The notes: a model not told the origin generated them from the letters alone. 64,000 nucleotides of DNA from an uncultured Fibrobacter sp. (GCF_947305105.1 NZ_CAMZCS010000012.1:31169-95168), one strand, 5' to 3'; counted from the stretch's first letter, positions 42,021 to 52,698 are shown. Numbers and translations: made by a program.

Positions 42021-42953
42021 ATGCTCAAGTATTACAAAATCGAATCGGGTCGCCTTGCGGTTGCCCCGAACGAAGACGCGGCTGACATCGTCATCATGGG
42101 CTCCCTCAGCCAGGAACAGCGTAGCGTTCTAGTCAAAGAATACGAGATTACCGAGCATACTATAGCCTCCGCATTCGACTCCGACGAGCTTTCCCGTATC
42201 GAGTACGACGACGACTTTACGACCATCGTGTTCAAAAAGCCCAAGAACTACTCCGCCGAGGACAATTTCCAGTTCCGCGTGGAATCCTTCGGCATTTTTA
42301 TTTTCAAGGACTGGGTGCTGCTCCTTACGGACAGTGAGATGCCTGTGATGGACGAGCGCAAGTTCTCGAAAATCGACAGCCTGAATACGTTCGTTTTGCG
42401 CGTCTTGAGTTATGCCATTGCGCACTTCAACGAACACTTGAAGATTATCAACCGCATCAACGACGACTTGGAACAGCGCCTCAATACGTCGATGGAGAAC
42501 AAGTACCTGCTCTCCATGTTCAGCCTTAACAAGGGCTTGATTTACTACGTGAGCGCTCTCAACAGCAACGATACGCTGTTGCGCAAGTTGCAGTTGGGCC
42601 GTAGCCTCAACTGGACCGAGGCCGAACGGGAACTGCTGGAAGACATCCAGATTGAGAACGGCCAGAGTTTGCAACAGGCAAACATTTACGCAAACATTTT
42701 GACATCCATGATGGATGCGCGCGCAAGCGTTATCAACAACAACGTGAACCAGTTGATGAAGAACTTGACTATCGTGACGATTTCCATATCGCTCCCGACG
42801 TTCTTCGCGAGCTTGTTCGGCATGAACGTGAAGCTCCCCTTCGGCATGAACGGGGACGCGGTCACTGGTTCGGCGATAGCCTTCTGGGGCATCATCGCAG
42901 TCTGTATTCTTTCGGTGGTGGCGTTCCTGAGCATCTGGATGCGCAGGAAATAA
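42021..42953 (+). CDS. corA: CorA-family divalent cation transporter
   Basis: 310 residues. An acidic N-terminal cytoplasmic domain, a long coiled stalk (QQANIYANILTSMMDARASVINNNVNQLMK) and two C-terminal membrane helices. The selectivity motif GMN is at residues 266-268 (SLFGMNVKLPFGMN). CorA proteins form pentamers that import Mg2+ (sometimes Co2+ or Ni2+). ATG 42021 is preceded by AGGGGG; an upstream start at 41994 would be out of character. Convergent with the polyprenyl synthase. Confidence 0.93.
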   Translation: MLKYYKIESGRLAVAPNEDAADIVIMGSLSQEQRSVLVKEYEITEHTIASAFDSDELSRIEYDDDFTTIVFKKPKNYSAEDNFQFRVESFGIFIFKDWVLLLTDSEMPVMDERKFSKIDSLNTFVLRVLSYAIAHFNEHLKIINRINDDLEQRLNTSMENKYLLSMFSLNKGLIYYVSALNSNDTLLRKLQLGRSLNWTEAERELLEDIQIENGQSLQQANIYANILTSMMDARASVINNNVNQLMKNLTIVTISISLPTFFASLFGMNVKLPFGMNGDAVTGSAIAFWGIIAVCILSVVAFLSIWMRRK

Positions 42954-42957
42954 ATAC

Positions 42958-43962
<1,005 letters not shown>

Positions 43963-45891
43963 TTAAATATCCAGCTCGCCAAGGACCTTGTAAGCGTTTT
44001 CTTCGATAAACTTGCGGCGCGGTTCCACGTCTTCGCCCATGAGCATGCTGAAAATCTGGTCGGCGAGAACGCCGTCTTCCACGTAGCACTGCTTGAGGAA
44101 GCGGGATTTCGGGTCCATGGTCGTTTCGTTCAGCTGTTCGGGGGACATTTCGCCCAAACCTTTGAATCGGGTAATCGCGACGTTCTTCTTGTCTTCGACT
44201 TCGGCCATTACCTTGTCCTTCTCGTTCTCGTCGAACAGGTAACGTTCCTTCTGGCCGACCTTCAGCTTGTACAGCGGCGGCATGGCGAGGAAGATGTGGC
44301 CAGCATCGATGAGCGGGCGCATGTAGCGGAAGAAGAACGTGAGCAAGAGCGTCTGGATGTGGGAACCGTCCACATCAGCATCGGTCATGATGATAATCTT
44401 GTCGTAGCGGAGCTTCTCAATTTTGAATTCCGTACCGATACCCGTACCGATGGCGTTCACCAGGTTCTGGATTTCTTCGGTGTCGAGCACACGGTGGAGG
44501 CTTGCCTTTTCGACGTTCAAAATTTTACCGCGGATAGGGAGGATGGCCTGGAATTCGCGGCTGCGGCCCATCTTGGCCGAACCACCAGCGGAGTCACCCT
44601 CGACAATAAACATTTCGCATTCCTTCGGGTCGCGGCTACTGCAGTCGGCGAGCTTGCCAGGGAGTCCACCGCTTTCGAGGACGTTCTTGCGACGGGCGAG
44701 GGTACGGGCGCGGTGCGCCGCCTCGCGGGCGAGGGCAGCATTGTAGACCTTGTCCAGAATGACTCGGATGGCTGCCGGGTTTTCTTGGAAGAATTCTTCG
44801 AGCTTGGCACCGAACGCGGAGTTCACGTAGCTTGCAATTTCGGAGTTGCCGAGCTTGCGCTTGGTCTGGCCTTCGAACTGCGGCTGCGATACCTTGATGG
44901 CGATAACGGCGGTGAGGCCTTCGCGGATGTCGTCGCTTGTAATCTGGGCTTCTTTCTTGCCCTTGGGCATGTCTTGCGCGAACTTGCTGATGACACGGGT
45001 GAGGGCTGTCTTGAAACCCGTCACGTGGGTACCGCCGTCATAGGTGTTCACGTTGTTCACAAAGCTGAAGAAGTTTTCCTGGTAGCCGTCGTTGTACCAC
45101 ATGGCGACTTCGAGCGGGTACTGGCCATCGGGGAGCACCAGGTGAATGGGCTCGTTAAAGAGCGGGGTGCGGTGTTCGTCCACGTAGCGCACGAATTCCG
45201 AGACGCCACCGGGGAAGCAGAATGTATCGCTCTGCTTGTTTTCGGGATCGCGCTCGTCGGTCAGCGTCAGGCGAAGCCCGCTCATGAGGAAGGCGAGTTC
45301 GCGGAAGCGCGTGGCGAGCGTATCGTACACGTAAACTGTTTCGGTAAAGATTGTGTCGTCCGGATAGAACTCGACGCTCGTACCCGTATCGGCCATGTCA
45401 CAGGTGCCGATTTCCGCCTGCGGGCCACGGGGAATGCCCTTGGAGAATTCTTGCTGCACGACCTTCCCGTTACGACGCACCGTAACCACGAGCTTGTTCG
45501 AGAGCGCGTTCACGCAGCTCACGCCCACGCCGTGCAGACCGGCAGAAACCTTGTAGGAGTTGCTGTCGAACTTACCGCCGGCATGCAGCTTGGTCATGAC
45601 GACTTCGATGGTGCCGATGTGTTCCTTCGGGTGGATGTCGGTCGGGATGCCGCGTCCGTTGTCGGTCACGCGGATGCCGTTCCCCGGGAGGATGGAAATT
45701 TCGATATGGTTGCAAAAACCGGCCAGCGCTTCGTCGACGGAGTTGTCAACGACTTCCCACACCAGGTGGTGCAGGCCGCGGATATCGGTCGAACCGATGT
45801 ACATTGCCGGGCGTACGCGGACGGCTTCCAATCCCTCCAGGACGGTAATGCTCGACCCGCTATAATTTTTTTCTGCTGCTTCGTCAGCCAT
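43963..45891 (-). CDS. gyrB: DNA gyrase subunit B
   Basis: 642 residues, GHKL ATPase followed by TOPRIM. Motifs: LEGLEAVRVRPAMYIGST, VVDNSVDEALAG, DNGRGIPTDIH, LHAGGKFDSNSYKVSAGLHGVG; later PGKLADCSS, FIVEGDSAGGSAKMGR and the metal site IIMTDADVDGSHI. The QRYKGLGEM-like region reads TRFKGLGEMSPEQL. The intact GyrB signature and length favour gyrB over parE, but without the paralogue in view the choice is not absolute. It follows dciA by 28 bases on the minus strand. Confidence 0.93.
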   Translation of the reverse strand: MADEAAEKNYSGSSITVLEGLEAVRVRPAMYIGSTDIRGLHHLVWEVVDNSVDEALAGFCNHIEISILPGNGIRVTDNGRGIPTDIHPKEHIGTIEVVMTKLHAGGKFDSNSYKVSAGLHGVGVSCVNALSNKLVVTVRRNGKVVQQEFSKGIPRGPQAEIGTCDMADTGTSVEFYPDDTIFTETVYVYDTLATRFRELAFLMSGLRLTLTDERDPENKQSDTFCFPGGVSEFVRYVDEHRTPLFNEPIHLVLPDGQYPLEVAMWYNDGYQENFFSFVNNVNTYDGGTHVTGFKTALTRVISKFAQDMPKGKKEAQITSDDIREGLTAVIAIKVSQPQFEGQTKRKLGNSEIASYVNSAFGAKLEEFFQENPAAIRVILDKVYNAALAREAAHRARTLARRKNVLESGGLPGKLADCSSRDPKECEMFIVEGDSAGGSAKMGRSREFQAILPIRGKILNVEKASLHRVLDTEEIQNLVNAIGTGIGTEFKIEKLRYDKIIIMTDADVDGSHIQTLLLTFFFRYMRPLIDAGHIFLAMPPLYKLKVGQKERYLFDENEKDKVMAEVEDKKNVAITRFKGLGEMSPEQLNETTMDPKSRFLKQCYVEDGVLADQIFSMLMGEDVEPRRKFIEENAYKVLGELDI

Positions 45892-45919
45892 GCTTTCTAG
45901 ACCTCAATAACAAGCCTGC

Positions 45920-46252
45920 TTAGACGAAACGGATGTTCCGTACGAAGGGCTTTTCTAGTAGATTATTACACCTGTCAATAATAGCTTTTTTTTGCAGGAA
46001 CAATTCCTGTTTCCATGCCGAACTGGCGGCCTTTAGGACCAGTGTATTCTTGTCCAATTTTACGATCGAAACGTGGGGTAAAAGCAGGTCTCCGACCACT
46101 TCGGAAAACCGCTCCGAGAGCACCCTGAAATTCATGTCTTCGGAGATGTGGTGCTTGTCGAGAACCATCTGCAAAAGGACTCCGATATCGAGCACCTGCT
46201 TCCCGCTGATGCTCGCCCTCCTCTTTGGTCTCTTGAATTCCGGTTCAATCAT
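45920..46252 (-). CDS. dciA: DciA-like protein (DUF721), replicative helicase loader
   Basis: 110 residues with the DUF721 core: VLDIGVLLQMVLDKH, SEVVGDLLLPHVSIVKLDKNTLVLKAASSAWKQELF, and a final NNLLEKPFVRNIRF. DciA loads DnaB in bacteria lacking DnaC/DnaI and often lies next to gyrB, as here. ATG 46252 overlaps the TGA of mlaE by one base (TGATG). Longer frames upstream only mirror mlaE. Confidence 0.87.
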   Translation of the reverse strand: MIEPEFKRPKRRASISGKQVLDIGVLLQMVLDKHHISEDMNFRVLSERFSEVVGDLLLPHVSIVKLDKNTLVLKAASSAWKQELFLQKKAIIDRCNNLLEKPFVRNIRFV

Positions 46253-47025
46253 CAGATGAGCAAAAGCTTCGAAAGGACGAACCCGCCAATAAGGATACTT
46301 GTCATGCCGGCCACCACGGTCGCCTTGGTCGCACGTCCCACGCCTTCGGCGCCGCCGTGCGTGGTAAAGCCAAAGAAGCAGGCGTAGCTTGCGATGAAGT
46401 AGCCGTACAGCGTTGCTTTGATGAGGCCTACAATGAGGTCCCAGTTCTGGTAGAACATGCGCACGCCGTAGAAGAATACGGAGAACGAGACTTCCTTGTA
46501 CAGGTGGGCCACTTCGTACCCGCCCACGATGCCGATGAAGATGCTCAGCACCGTGAGCACGGGAATCATGATGACGGTTGCAATCAGGCGCGGGGCGAGC
46601 AGGAACTTGTAGGGGTTGAGCCCTAGCACCTTGTAAGCGTCCAGCTGCTCGGTCACGGCCATCGTGCCCAGTTCGGAACACATCGAAGCGCCAATGCGGC
46701 CTGCCAGCACCATCGCGGTAAGAATCGGGCAGAGTTCCACCATCACCGACTTGCCTACAGCCATGCCGACGAACATCATCGGGATCATATCGCCGAACTG
46801 GTAGGCAAGCTGCCACGACATAATAGCGCCTGTCGCCATCGATGCCGCGAACACTACGGGAATGCTCGTGATGCCCACGTTCTGCATCTGCTCGACAGTC
46901 GTATGGAAATTGAGGAAGGCCCCGGGAATGTTCTTGAACATTTCCCAGACGAACAGGAAGTACGAGAAAATGGTATGCAGGAACTTACGGACTAGCCATC
47001 CGAGTCCTTCTGCAAGCATGTTCAT
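46252..47025 (-). CDS. mlaE: MlaE-family ABC transporter permease
   Basis: About 257 residues. The N-terminal amphipathic helix and five or so membrane helices match MlaE, the permease of the retrograde phospholipid transport complex (Mla). Motifs: PVVFAASMATGAIMSWQLAYQFG, VELCPILTAMVLAGRIGASMCSELGTM, TEQLDAYKVLGLNPYKFLLAPR and FGFTTHGGAEGVGRATKATVV. The ATPase (MlaF) and MCE protein (MlaD) are not next to it in this window. Start uncertain: ATG 47025 chosen, TTG 47037 possible. Confidence 0.92.
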   Translation of the reverse strand: MNMLAEGLGWLVRKFLHTIFSYFLFVWEMFKNIPGAFLNFHTTVEQMQNVGITSIPVVFAASMATGAIMSWQLAYQFGDMIPMMFVGMAVGKSVMVELCPILTAMVLAGRIGASMCSELGTMAVTEQLDAYKVLGLNPYKFLLAPRLIATVIMIPVLTVLSIFIGIVGGYEVAHLYKEVSFSVFFYGVRMFYQNWDLIVGLIKATLYGYFIASYACFFGFTTHGGAEGVGRATKATVVAGMTSILIGGFVLSKLLLI

Positions 47026-47049
47026 GGCCCTGATCAATCTAGGTCGTTC

Positions 47050-48837
47050 CTATTTCTTCTTGGTGGGTGCCTTCTTGGACGCACCCTTTGCCGGCGCGCT
47101 GATGGCCTTCTTGTAAAGGTTCATGTCGGTCAGGTACTTGATGGCTTCTTTGAGCTGTTCGTCGCGCTTGAGCGAGAATGCCGTGCTCACCGAGTCGTTG
47201 ACCATGGCGGTCAAGAGTTCTCGCTTGATGCCGTCCTTGATATAGTCCTTGTTCTCGTCGAACTGGGCGTCACGCTTGTTCTCGAGGGCCTTGCGCATTT
47301 CGGCGAGGCGCTTTGCGAGCGTCGTGTCGGTGACGGTCTTGGAACTGTCGCCCATGTAGTTCTGTTCGCGGATGATGCTCTTCTCGAGCTGGTCCACGCC
47401 GATAAGTGCGTTGCTCTTCACCTTCATGAAGTTGGTGTCCTTCATGCAGTAGTCCTTGAACTGCGTGTAGAGCGAGTCGGGAACTTCCCAGTTTGCATCC
47501 ATCTTGATGCCGGCCTTGTCGAGGCCCGGACGGGCCTTGACGGCGAACTTGAAGTACATCGCCATGCGTTCTTGCACCTGCACGACCCAAGGCATCGGAG
47601 AAAGTTCAATGTCGACATCCGGCGAGATGCCGCCACCGCCGAACATCATGCGTCCGTTGTTCGTGTAGAACGTGTCGCGGACCACGGTATCCTTCTTTGC
47701 GGAATCGGCCTTGGATTCTTCTTCATCTTCGCTGTCCTCTTCTTCCTGCAACTTCAGCCCCTTGATGCCGTTCTCCGGCTTGTTGATGCAGCGGCCGAAG
47801 GGCAGGTAGTAGAATGCCGTGGTGAGCTTGAGGGCGTTACCCTGGTTGTCGAGCGGGAAGATGGTCTGCACGGAACCCTTGCCAAAACTCGTCTTACCGA
47901 TGATGAGGGCGCGGTCCCAGTCTTGCAGAGCGCCGGACACGATTTCGGCGGCGCTGGCGGAACCTTGGTTCACGAGGACGACCATGGGAACTTCGGGCTT
48001 GACGATGCCGTTCTTGCGGGCACGGCTCTCCGTCTTCTGGGTGCGGCCGCGAGTGCTCACGATGACGTTGCCTTGCTTGAGGAACAATTCACTGATTTCG
48101 ACAGCCTGGTTCAAAAGTCCGCCCGGGTTGTAGCGGAGGTCGAGGATAATCTTCTTCATGCCCTGTTTCTGCAGGGCCTTGATGGCATTTTCTACATCGC
48201 TCGTGGTCTTGTCGCTAAAGGTGGCGAGCTTGATATAGCCGATGTCCTTGGTGACCATGCCGTAGTACGGAACCGCATGGACCACGATTTCGGCACGGGT
48301 GATGGTGAAGTCCATGAGGTCGGGCACGCCTTCGCGTTCGATGGAAACGGTCACGTTGGTGCCGATCTTGCCGCGGAGCTTGCTAACGGCGTCGTCCAGG
48401 GAGAGTCCCTTGGTCTCCTTGCCGTCAATCTTGCGAATCTTGTCGCCTGCACGGATGCCGAGCCTGAATGCGGGGGTGCCGCTCAGCGGAGAAATCACGG
48501 TGAGCACGTTATCGCGGAGGCTGATGGTGATACCCACGCCGCCGAACTTGCCTTCCATCGAGACCTTGAGGCTCTCGTAGTCCTTGGGCGAGAACACGGT
48601 AGTGTGCGGGTCCAGGATGTTGCGGATGCCGTTCAGGGCCGCATCGGTGAGCTCGGTGGGGTTGACGTCTTCCACATACTTGCGGTTGACTTCGGAAAAG
48701 ACCTTGTTCAGGCGGGAAATTTCATCGTAGAAATCGCCCGGAGGGGTCTGCTTCTTGTCTTGGGCTGCATAGCCGAGGCAAAGGGCCGAAAGGGCGAATA
48801 TAAAACTGTTGCGGATAATCTTCGTGTAGGAATTCAT
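47050..48837 (-). CDS. S41 C-terminal processing peptidase (Ctp/Prc-like)
   Basis: 595 residues. Signal peptide 1-25, then PDZ domain (GGVGITISLRDNVLTVISPLSGTPAFRLGIRAGDKIRKIDG), S41 core with nucleophile Ser in NQGSASAAEIV (around residue 295) and Lys in GKTSFGKGSVQ (around 320). An acidic Glu/Asp/Ser insertion follows the core, and a long Lys/Asp-rich C-terminal region ends Ala/Lys-rich. Periplasmic processing protease. The extra C-terminal 200 residues exceed a usual CtpA. First gene of the minus-strand mlaE-dciA-gyrB run, 24 bases before the mlaE start chosen here. Confidence 0.92.
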   Translation of the reverse strand: MNSYTKIIRNSFIFALSALCLGYAAQDKKQTPPGDFYDEISRLNKVFSEVNRKYVEDVNPTELTDAALNGIRNILDPHTTVFSPKDYESLKVSMEGKFGGVGITISLRDNVLTVISPLSGTPAFRLGIRAGDKIRKIDGKETKGLSLDDAVSKLRGKIGTNVTVSIEREGVPDLMDFTITRAEIVVHAVPYYGMVTKDIGYIKLATFSDKTTSDVENAIKALQKQGMKKIILDLRYNPGGLLNQAVEISELFLKQGNVIVSTRGRTQKTESRARKNGIVKPEVPMVVLVNQGSASAAEIVSGALQDWDRALIIGKTSFGKGSVQTIFPLDNQGNALKLTTAFYYLPFGRCINKPENGIKGLKLQEEEDSEDEEESKADSAKKDTVVRDTFYTNNGRMMFGGGGISPDVDIELSPMPWVVQVQERMAMYFKFAVKARPGLDKAGIKMDANWEVPDSLYTQFKDYCMKDTNFMKVKSNALIGVDQLEKSIIREQNYMGDSSKTVTDTTLAKRLAEMRKALENKRDAQFDENKDYIKDGIKRELLTAMVNDSVSTAFSLKRDEQLKEAIKYLTDMNLYKKAISAPAKGASKKAPTKKK

Positions 48838-48881
48838 GCTTAAAAGATACAATTTCCCGTGGTTCGGGGGGTAAAAAACGG

Positions 48882-48911
48882 AAAAAACCGGCCACGAATG
48901 GCCGGTTTTTA
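48882..48911 (-). terminator. Terminator of the sigma factor gene
   Basis: AAAAACCGGCCA / TGGCCGGTTTTT with a CGAA loop; could also act in the other direction. Confidence 0.92.
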
Positions 48912-48943
48912 GAAGGAGAGAGATGAAAAAACTTTCTATAAGG

Positions 48944-49798
48944 TTAAGCTGCTTCGTTCAAGAGGGCACTCGCGCTGTTGTTGCGGAGCTTTGCAAGGGC
49001 GGTTTCCTTGAGCTGGCGGACGCGTTCCTTGGAAAGACCGACAACGGGCGCGATTTCCTTGAGGTTAATATCGGTTTCGGATTTGAACCCGTAATAGAGC
49101 TCGACAACTTGCTTTTCTTGGCGGGTGAGATTGTCCGAAAGCACCTTGGAGAATGCTTCGGCGCGGGTGCGCCTCAGGGCGAGTTCGTCGGTGCGCAGGC
49201 TTTCGTCCGAAATTGTGTCGCCGAGGGTCATTTCGCCATCTTCGCCGATAGGAGCGTCCAGGGAGGCGGCCTTGTTACCCATCATGAGAATCTTCTCGAT
49301 ATCGGCGGCTTTGTACTTGGAAAGCCCTTCGAGGCTCTTGGGGTCGATGGCGACCGTTCCACCGATAAGCTGGCGGGTTTCCTTGGCATGGCGGCTGAAT
49401 CGGCGGAGGATGAGTTCCTTTTCGGCGCTGATGCGGACCAAGCGGCCCTTTTCGGCAATGGCGCGGGTGATGTTCTGGCGGACCCACCACACGGCGTAGC
49501 TGATAAACTTGATTTTCTGGTTCGAGTCAAAACGGCGGGCGGCCTCGATGAGACCCATGTTACCTTCGTTGATGAGCTCGTTGACGTCGAGACCCTGGCC
49601 CCTGTAAAGCTGGGCGATGTTCACGACGAAGCGGAGGTTGGACTTGACCAAGAGATCCATCGCGGCTCTGTTACCCTGCTGGACCTTGCGGAGAACGACC
49701 TTCTCCTGTTCCTTGGATAGCAGCGGGTACTGAGCGATATCGTTAAGATATTGAAAAAAGATGTCCTTTTCGTCCCTGCTGCGCGATGTCTTAATCAT
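48944..49798 (-). CDS. Sigma-70 family RNA polymerase sigma factor (short RpoD type)
   Basis: 284 residues. Starts with a region 1.2-like IFFQYLNDIAQYPLLSKEQE, then region 2 (NLRFVVNIAQLYRGQGLDVNELINEGNMGLIEAARRFD), region 2.3-2.4 (FISYAVWWVRQNITRAIAE), region 3, and region 4 with ETDINLKEIAPVVGLSKERVRQLKETALAKLR. The length and lack of a long region 1.1 match Bacteroidetes-type primary sigma factors and related group 2 factors. ATG 49798 follows GTGAGG. A terminator closes the unit. Whether it is the housekeeping factor cannot be decided without the rest of the genome. Confidence 0.92.
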   Translation of the reverse strand: MIKTSRSRDEKDIFFQYLNDIAQYPLLSKEQEKVVLRKVQQGNRAAMDLLVKSNLRFVVNIAQLYRGQGLDVNELINEGNMGLIEAARRFDSNQKIKFISYAVWWVRQNITRAIAEKGRLVRISAEKELILRRFSRHAKETRQLIGGTVAIDPKSLEGLSKYKAADIEKILMMGNKAASLDAPIGEDGEMTLGDTISDESLRTDELALRRTRAEAFSKVLSDNLTRQEKQVVELYYGFKSETDINLKEIAPVVGLSKERVRQLKETALAKLRNNSASALLNEAA

Positions 49799-49919
49799 TT
49801 TAGCCTCACTTGTTGTTGACGTTATCAAATGTAACTCCGGGAGGCCTTTACAGTGTCAGTGATAAGAAAGCGGTTCGCAAAAGTTAAATTTGTTTTTTGT
49901 CGCAAAAAATTGCATTTTC

Positions 49920-49942
49920 GTCATGAAATTGTCATGATGACC
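49920..49942 (+). promoter_or_regulatory. Direct repeat GTCATGA upstream of the kinase gene
   Basis: GTCATGA at 49920 and again at 49931, 11 bases apart (about one helical turn), the second extended to GTCATGATGAC, an imperfect palindrome. About 40 bases before the kinase ATG, in a position suited to a transcription factor site. Confidence 0.35.
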
Positions 49943-49978
49943 GGCATTTAACTCGATAATTGACTTAATTTTAGGAAC

Positions 49979-51211
49979 ATGACAGAAGAAAAGCAAAAAA
50001 ATCCACTAGTTCGCTTCTTTAATGACAAACGTTCCCTGTTCGAAAGTTTGCAAGAAATGAGCTTTGAACGCGGAGAAAAGAAACTGATTGACATCTTGAA
50101 CAGCGACCAGGAACTGCTGGACTACCCGATTCCCGCATTTGTTCCGTTTTTCCTGCTTTGGCTGTTCATTATTTTGTTCCCGCTGATGCTCATTCTGGAT
50201 CAGGGATACTTTTCTTCGGGGGATATAGACGTAAGAAGCGTCCTGTCGTTCTATGTGCCGTTGCTGCTTACTTTGTGCATTTTCCAGGTGAACCAGAAAA
50301 TTCTTGTTCCAAGCTACATTTTCAAGAAACATTATTTGCGTTATTTTGTTTCGAATTTTATCTTGGTCATAGTCGCCCTTGTTGTCCGAGAGGTGGTGTT
50401 CTTCTTCTTGGATCGCTCTCCCGGGGATTCGTGGGGATATTTCGTGAGTACGTATTGTTTCTCTGCGGTTAAGGGCCATTTTACGTTGTGGACTGTGCTT
50501 TCCTTTGTCTTTTTCATTGGCTTTGTCTGTGTCATTTGCGTGGCCTACCATGTAATGCTCCGTCAGATTATCAGAGCGTTTGTCAAGCGCGAACAGAAAA
50601 GGTCTGCTTTGCAATACGAACTGGACTTCCTCAAGAGCCAATTGAGTCCGCACTTTTTGTTCAATACGCTGAACAACATTTCTGCACTGATCCGGATTGA
50701 CCCGAAAAAGGCGGAATCGTCGATGGAGAAACTTTCGAAGCTGTTGCGGGTGATGCTTTACCAGACTTCAGACCAGTACATCACCTTGCGGGAGGACGTG
50801 GATATCTTGCAGAAATATGCGGCGCTCGAAAGGCTCCGTTTTGATGATGATTTTGATTTTAAGTTCGAAACGGATTTGGAAAATCCCGAACGAAAGATTG
50901 ATCCGTTGCTAGTGATGCCGCTAGTGGAAAATGCCATAAAGCATTGCGTAAATCCCCAGGGGGGTAGCTTTGTCCACATCAACATTGTGCAAAAGGGAGA
51001 TGTTCTCGAATTCCGTTCGGAGAATTCCAATTTCCCGAGAAAGTCCCAGCGCAAGTCAAGTGGCCTTGGACTCGTGATGTTCGAGAAACGGCTTACTCTT
51101 TTGTACGAAGGTCGCTATGAGTATACGAAGTCGGTCAAGGACGGAGTTTATATGTGCTGTCTGAAAATCCGGTTGCATCGTGTTGAAGATGCCAAAAAAA
51201 TGGACGCATAA
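49979..51211 (+). CDS. LytS/YehU-type sensor histidine kinase
   Basis: 410 residues. About four membrane helices (60-180) then the PF06580-type kinase core: phospho-acceptor His225 in SQLSPHFLFNTLNNISALI, and an N-box region VMPLVENAIKHCV with a later SGLGLVMFEKRL G-box. Such kinases usually pair with a LytTR response regulator, which is not adjacent here, so it may be an orphan or have a distant partner. ATG 49979 follows TTAGGAAC. Confidence 0.9.
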   Translation: MTEEKQKNPLVRFFNDKRSLFESLQEMSFERGEKKLIDILNSDQELLDYPIPAFVPFFLLWLFIILFPLMLILDQGYFSSGDIDVRSVLSFYVPLLLTLCIFQVNQKILVPSYIFKKHYLRYFVSNFILVIVALVVREVVFFFLDRSPGDSWGYFVSTYCFSAVKGHFTLWTVLSFVFFIGFVCVICVAYHVMLRQIIRAFVKREQKRSALQYELDFLKSQLSPHFLFNTLNNISALIRIDPKKAESSMEKLSKLLRVMLYQTSDQYITLREDVDILQKYAALERLRFDDDFDFKFETDLENPERKIDPLLVMPLVENAIKHCVNPQGGSFVHINIVQKGDVLEFRSENSNFPRKSQRKSSGLGLVMFEKRLTLLYEGRYEYTKSVKDGVYMCCLKIRLHRVEDAKKMDA

Positions 51212-51308
51212 AATCCGTTTTTTGTCCGTAAAATAAAAATTTCTTTAAACTGCTTTACAAATGCCTCGCGAGAAGTTAATTTAGAACCTATCCGATGGTA
51301 TTGATACA

Positions 51309-51336
51309 TTCGCAGAAGCCCTGCGGATGATTTTTT
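51309..51336 (+). terminator. Weak terminator-like hairpin after the kinase gene
   Basis: CGCAG / CTGCG with an AAGCC loop and a separated T-run. The distance to the stop (100 bases) makes this tentative. A second palindrome GCCTGA/TCAGGC lies at 51366-51379. Confidence 0.4.
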
Positions 51337-51426
51337 GTTGGAAGCCTCCCGGATATTTGATTCATGCCTGAAATCAGGCCAGGCATACGCCTATTTGATT
51401 TATCCACATAACATATAGGAGATCCT

Positions 51427-52698
51427 ATGAGCAATAGGATGTTAAGGCGTATTGTGCCTATAGCCGTATTCGCGGCGGTGGCCGCCTACGCCCAAGTGTG
51501 TGAGGAAAAGGTCCTCTATAGCGGAGCAGGAACGCCAGGCCAAATGGAAAATGCTAGCAGGACTTTCCCGGAGCCGCCGGAGTGGAGTACTAACTGGGGC
51601 GAAATGGGTGCCATGAAACCTCCCTACATCAGGTTGTCGGGCATGAAAAATGTGAAAGGTGACTGGATTGGCGCTCTTGCGTTTACGGCGCTGCCCAAGG
51701 ATGTGCAAGGGGGTGCTTTGCGCTTGAAGGTGCGTGCCACGCAGAAAGTGAAGTTCGGGGTGTGGCTTTCGGGGGCGAAGGGGACAGGGAATGTCGTGTT
51801 TAACGACATCTCCGCGAACGTGACGCGGTCCTTGGAAATCCCGGTCGAAAAGATGTTGGGTTCGGGCAGGCAGAGGGTGGAAAAGGTCTGGATAGGCCTT
51901 TTTGGCGTCCCCGCCAACCAGTACACTACGCTGTTCGTTGACGATGTTTCGCTGACCTGTACGGTTAAGGCAGAGACTGTTTCCTCTGTCGTTGACCCGG
52001 TCCCAGCAAATTCAGGGGCTGGGTTCGCTCCGACGAATACAATCGCGATGTCTTCCGTGCGCAAGCCGTTGTGTTTGTCGTCTTCTGTGAATCCGTCAAG
52101 TGCCGCTTACTCCAATGCTGACCGTAAACGCCTTTCGGATTTGACGACATCTGCGTTTGTGCTGAGTGACAAGGAACATCGACAAATTCGGGAGTCGCTG
52201 GAACAGGAAAAATGTACTCCGGCAGAATCACGGCGCCTGTGGTACAGGAACATGTTCTTTGTTGACCGAAACCGATTGCAGGATAGCGCCATTGCAAACC
52301 CGAAGGGTGTCTTTGACGAAGCGGTTGCTTTTGCCGCTGCCAACAATTATTCGTTCATGCCGCTTCTTGTTGCCGATGTGGAATATGTTTATCCCGAATG
52401 TCAAGATACGCTCTGTGCAACAACGCGGCTTACGAAATCCCGTTTGTTGCAGGCCGGTTTGCCGTCTTCGTTTGTGCGTGGATCGAAACTGAAACTTGTG
52501 TACGATCCGTATTTCGTTGTGACTCAGAAAAAGACGCTGCCGCAAACCGAGATTTGTGTGTCGGGGAAATGCTCTTCGCTATCTGTGAACAAGTCGGTAG
52601 AGTTGGAGTTTGAATCGGCAGGCGTGCAGAAGGTCGTTGTCAAATTGACTTCTGGCGGAAATTCTCAAAGGCATAACCTTTATGTGGAGGTGAAATGA
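51427..52698 (+). CDS. Secreted protein with jelly-roll-like N-terminal domain
   Basis: 423 residues. Signal peptide 1-22 (cut after AYAQ region). Residues 25-180 resemble a carbohydrate-binding-like beta-sandwich (IRLSGMKNVKGDWIGALAF, VDDVSLTC). A Ser/Thr/Pro-rich linker comes next, then a C-terminal domain with several Cys pairs (ECQDTLCATTR, EICVSGKCSS). ATATAGGAGATCCT precedes the ATG, an excellent ribosome binding site. It overlaps the next gene by four bases, so the two are coexpressed. No family name; likely surface or extracellular. Confidence 0.75.
   Translation: MSNRMLRRIVPIAVFAAVAAYAQVCEEKVLYSGAGTPGQMENASRTFPEPPEWSTNWGEMGAMKPPYIRLSGMKNVKGDWIGALAFTALPKDVQGGALRLKVRATQKVKFGVWLSGAKGTGNVVFNDISANVTRSLEIPVEKMLGSGRQRVEKVWIGLFGVPANQYTTLFVDDVSLTCTVKAETVSSVVDPVPANSGAGFAPTNTIAMSSVRKPLCLSSSVNPSSAAYSNADRKRLSDLTTSAFVLSDKEHRQIRESLEQEKCTPAESRRLWYRNMFFVDRNRLQDSAIANPKGVFDEAVAFAAANNYSFMPLLVADVEYVYPECQDTLCATTRLTKSRLLQAGLPSSFVRGSKLKLVYDPYFVVTQKKTLPQTEICVSGKCSSLSVNKSVELEFESAGVQKVVVKLTSGGNSQRHNLYVEVK

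Noticed and set aside
51366..51379. The GCCTGA/TCAGGC palindrome as the terminator of the kinase gene
   Set aside because: A two-base loop and no T-run; more likely a protein site or chance.
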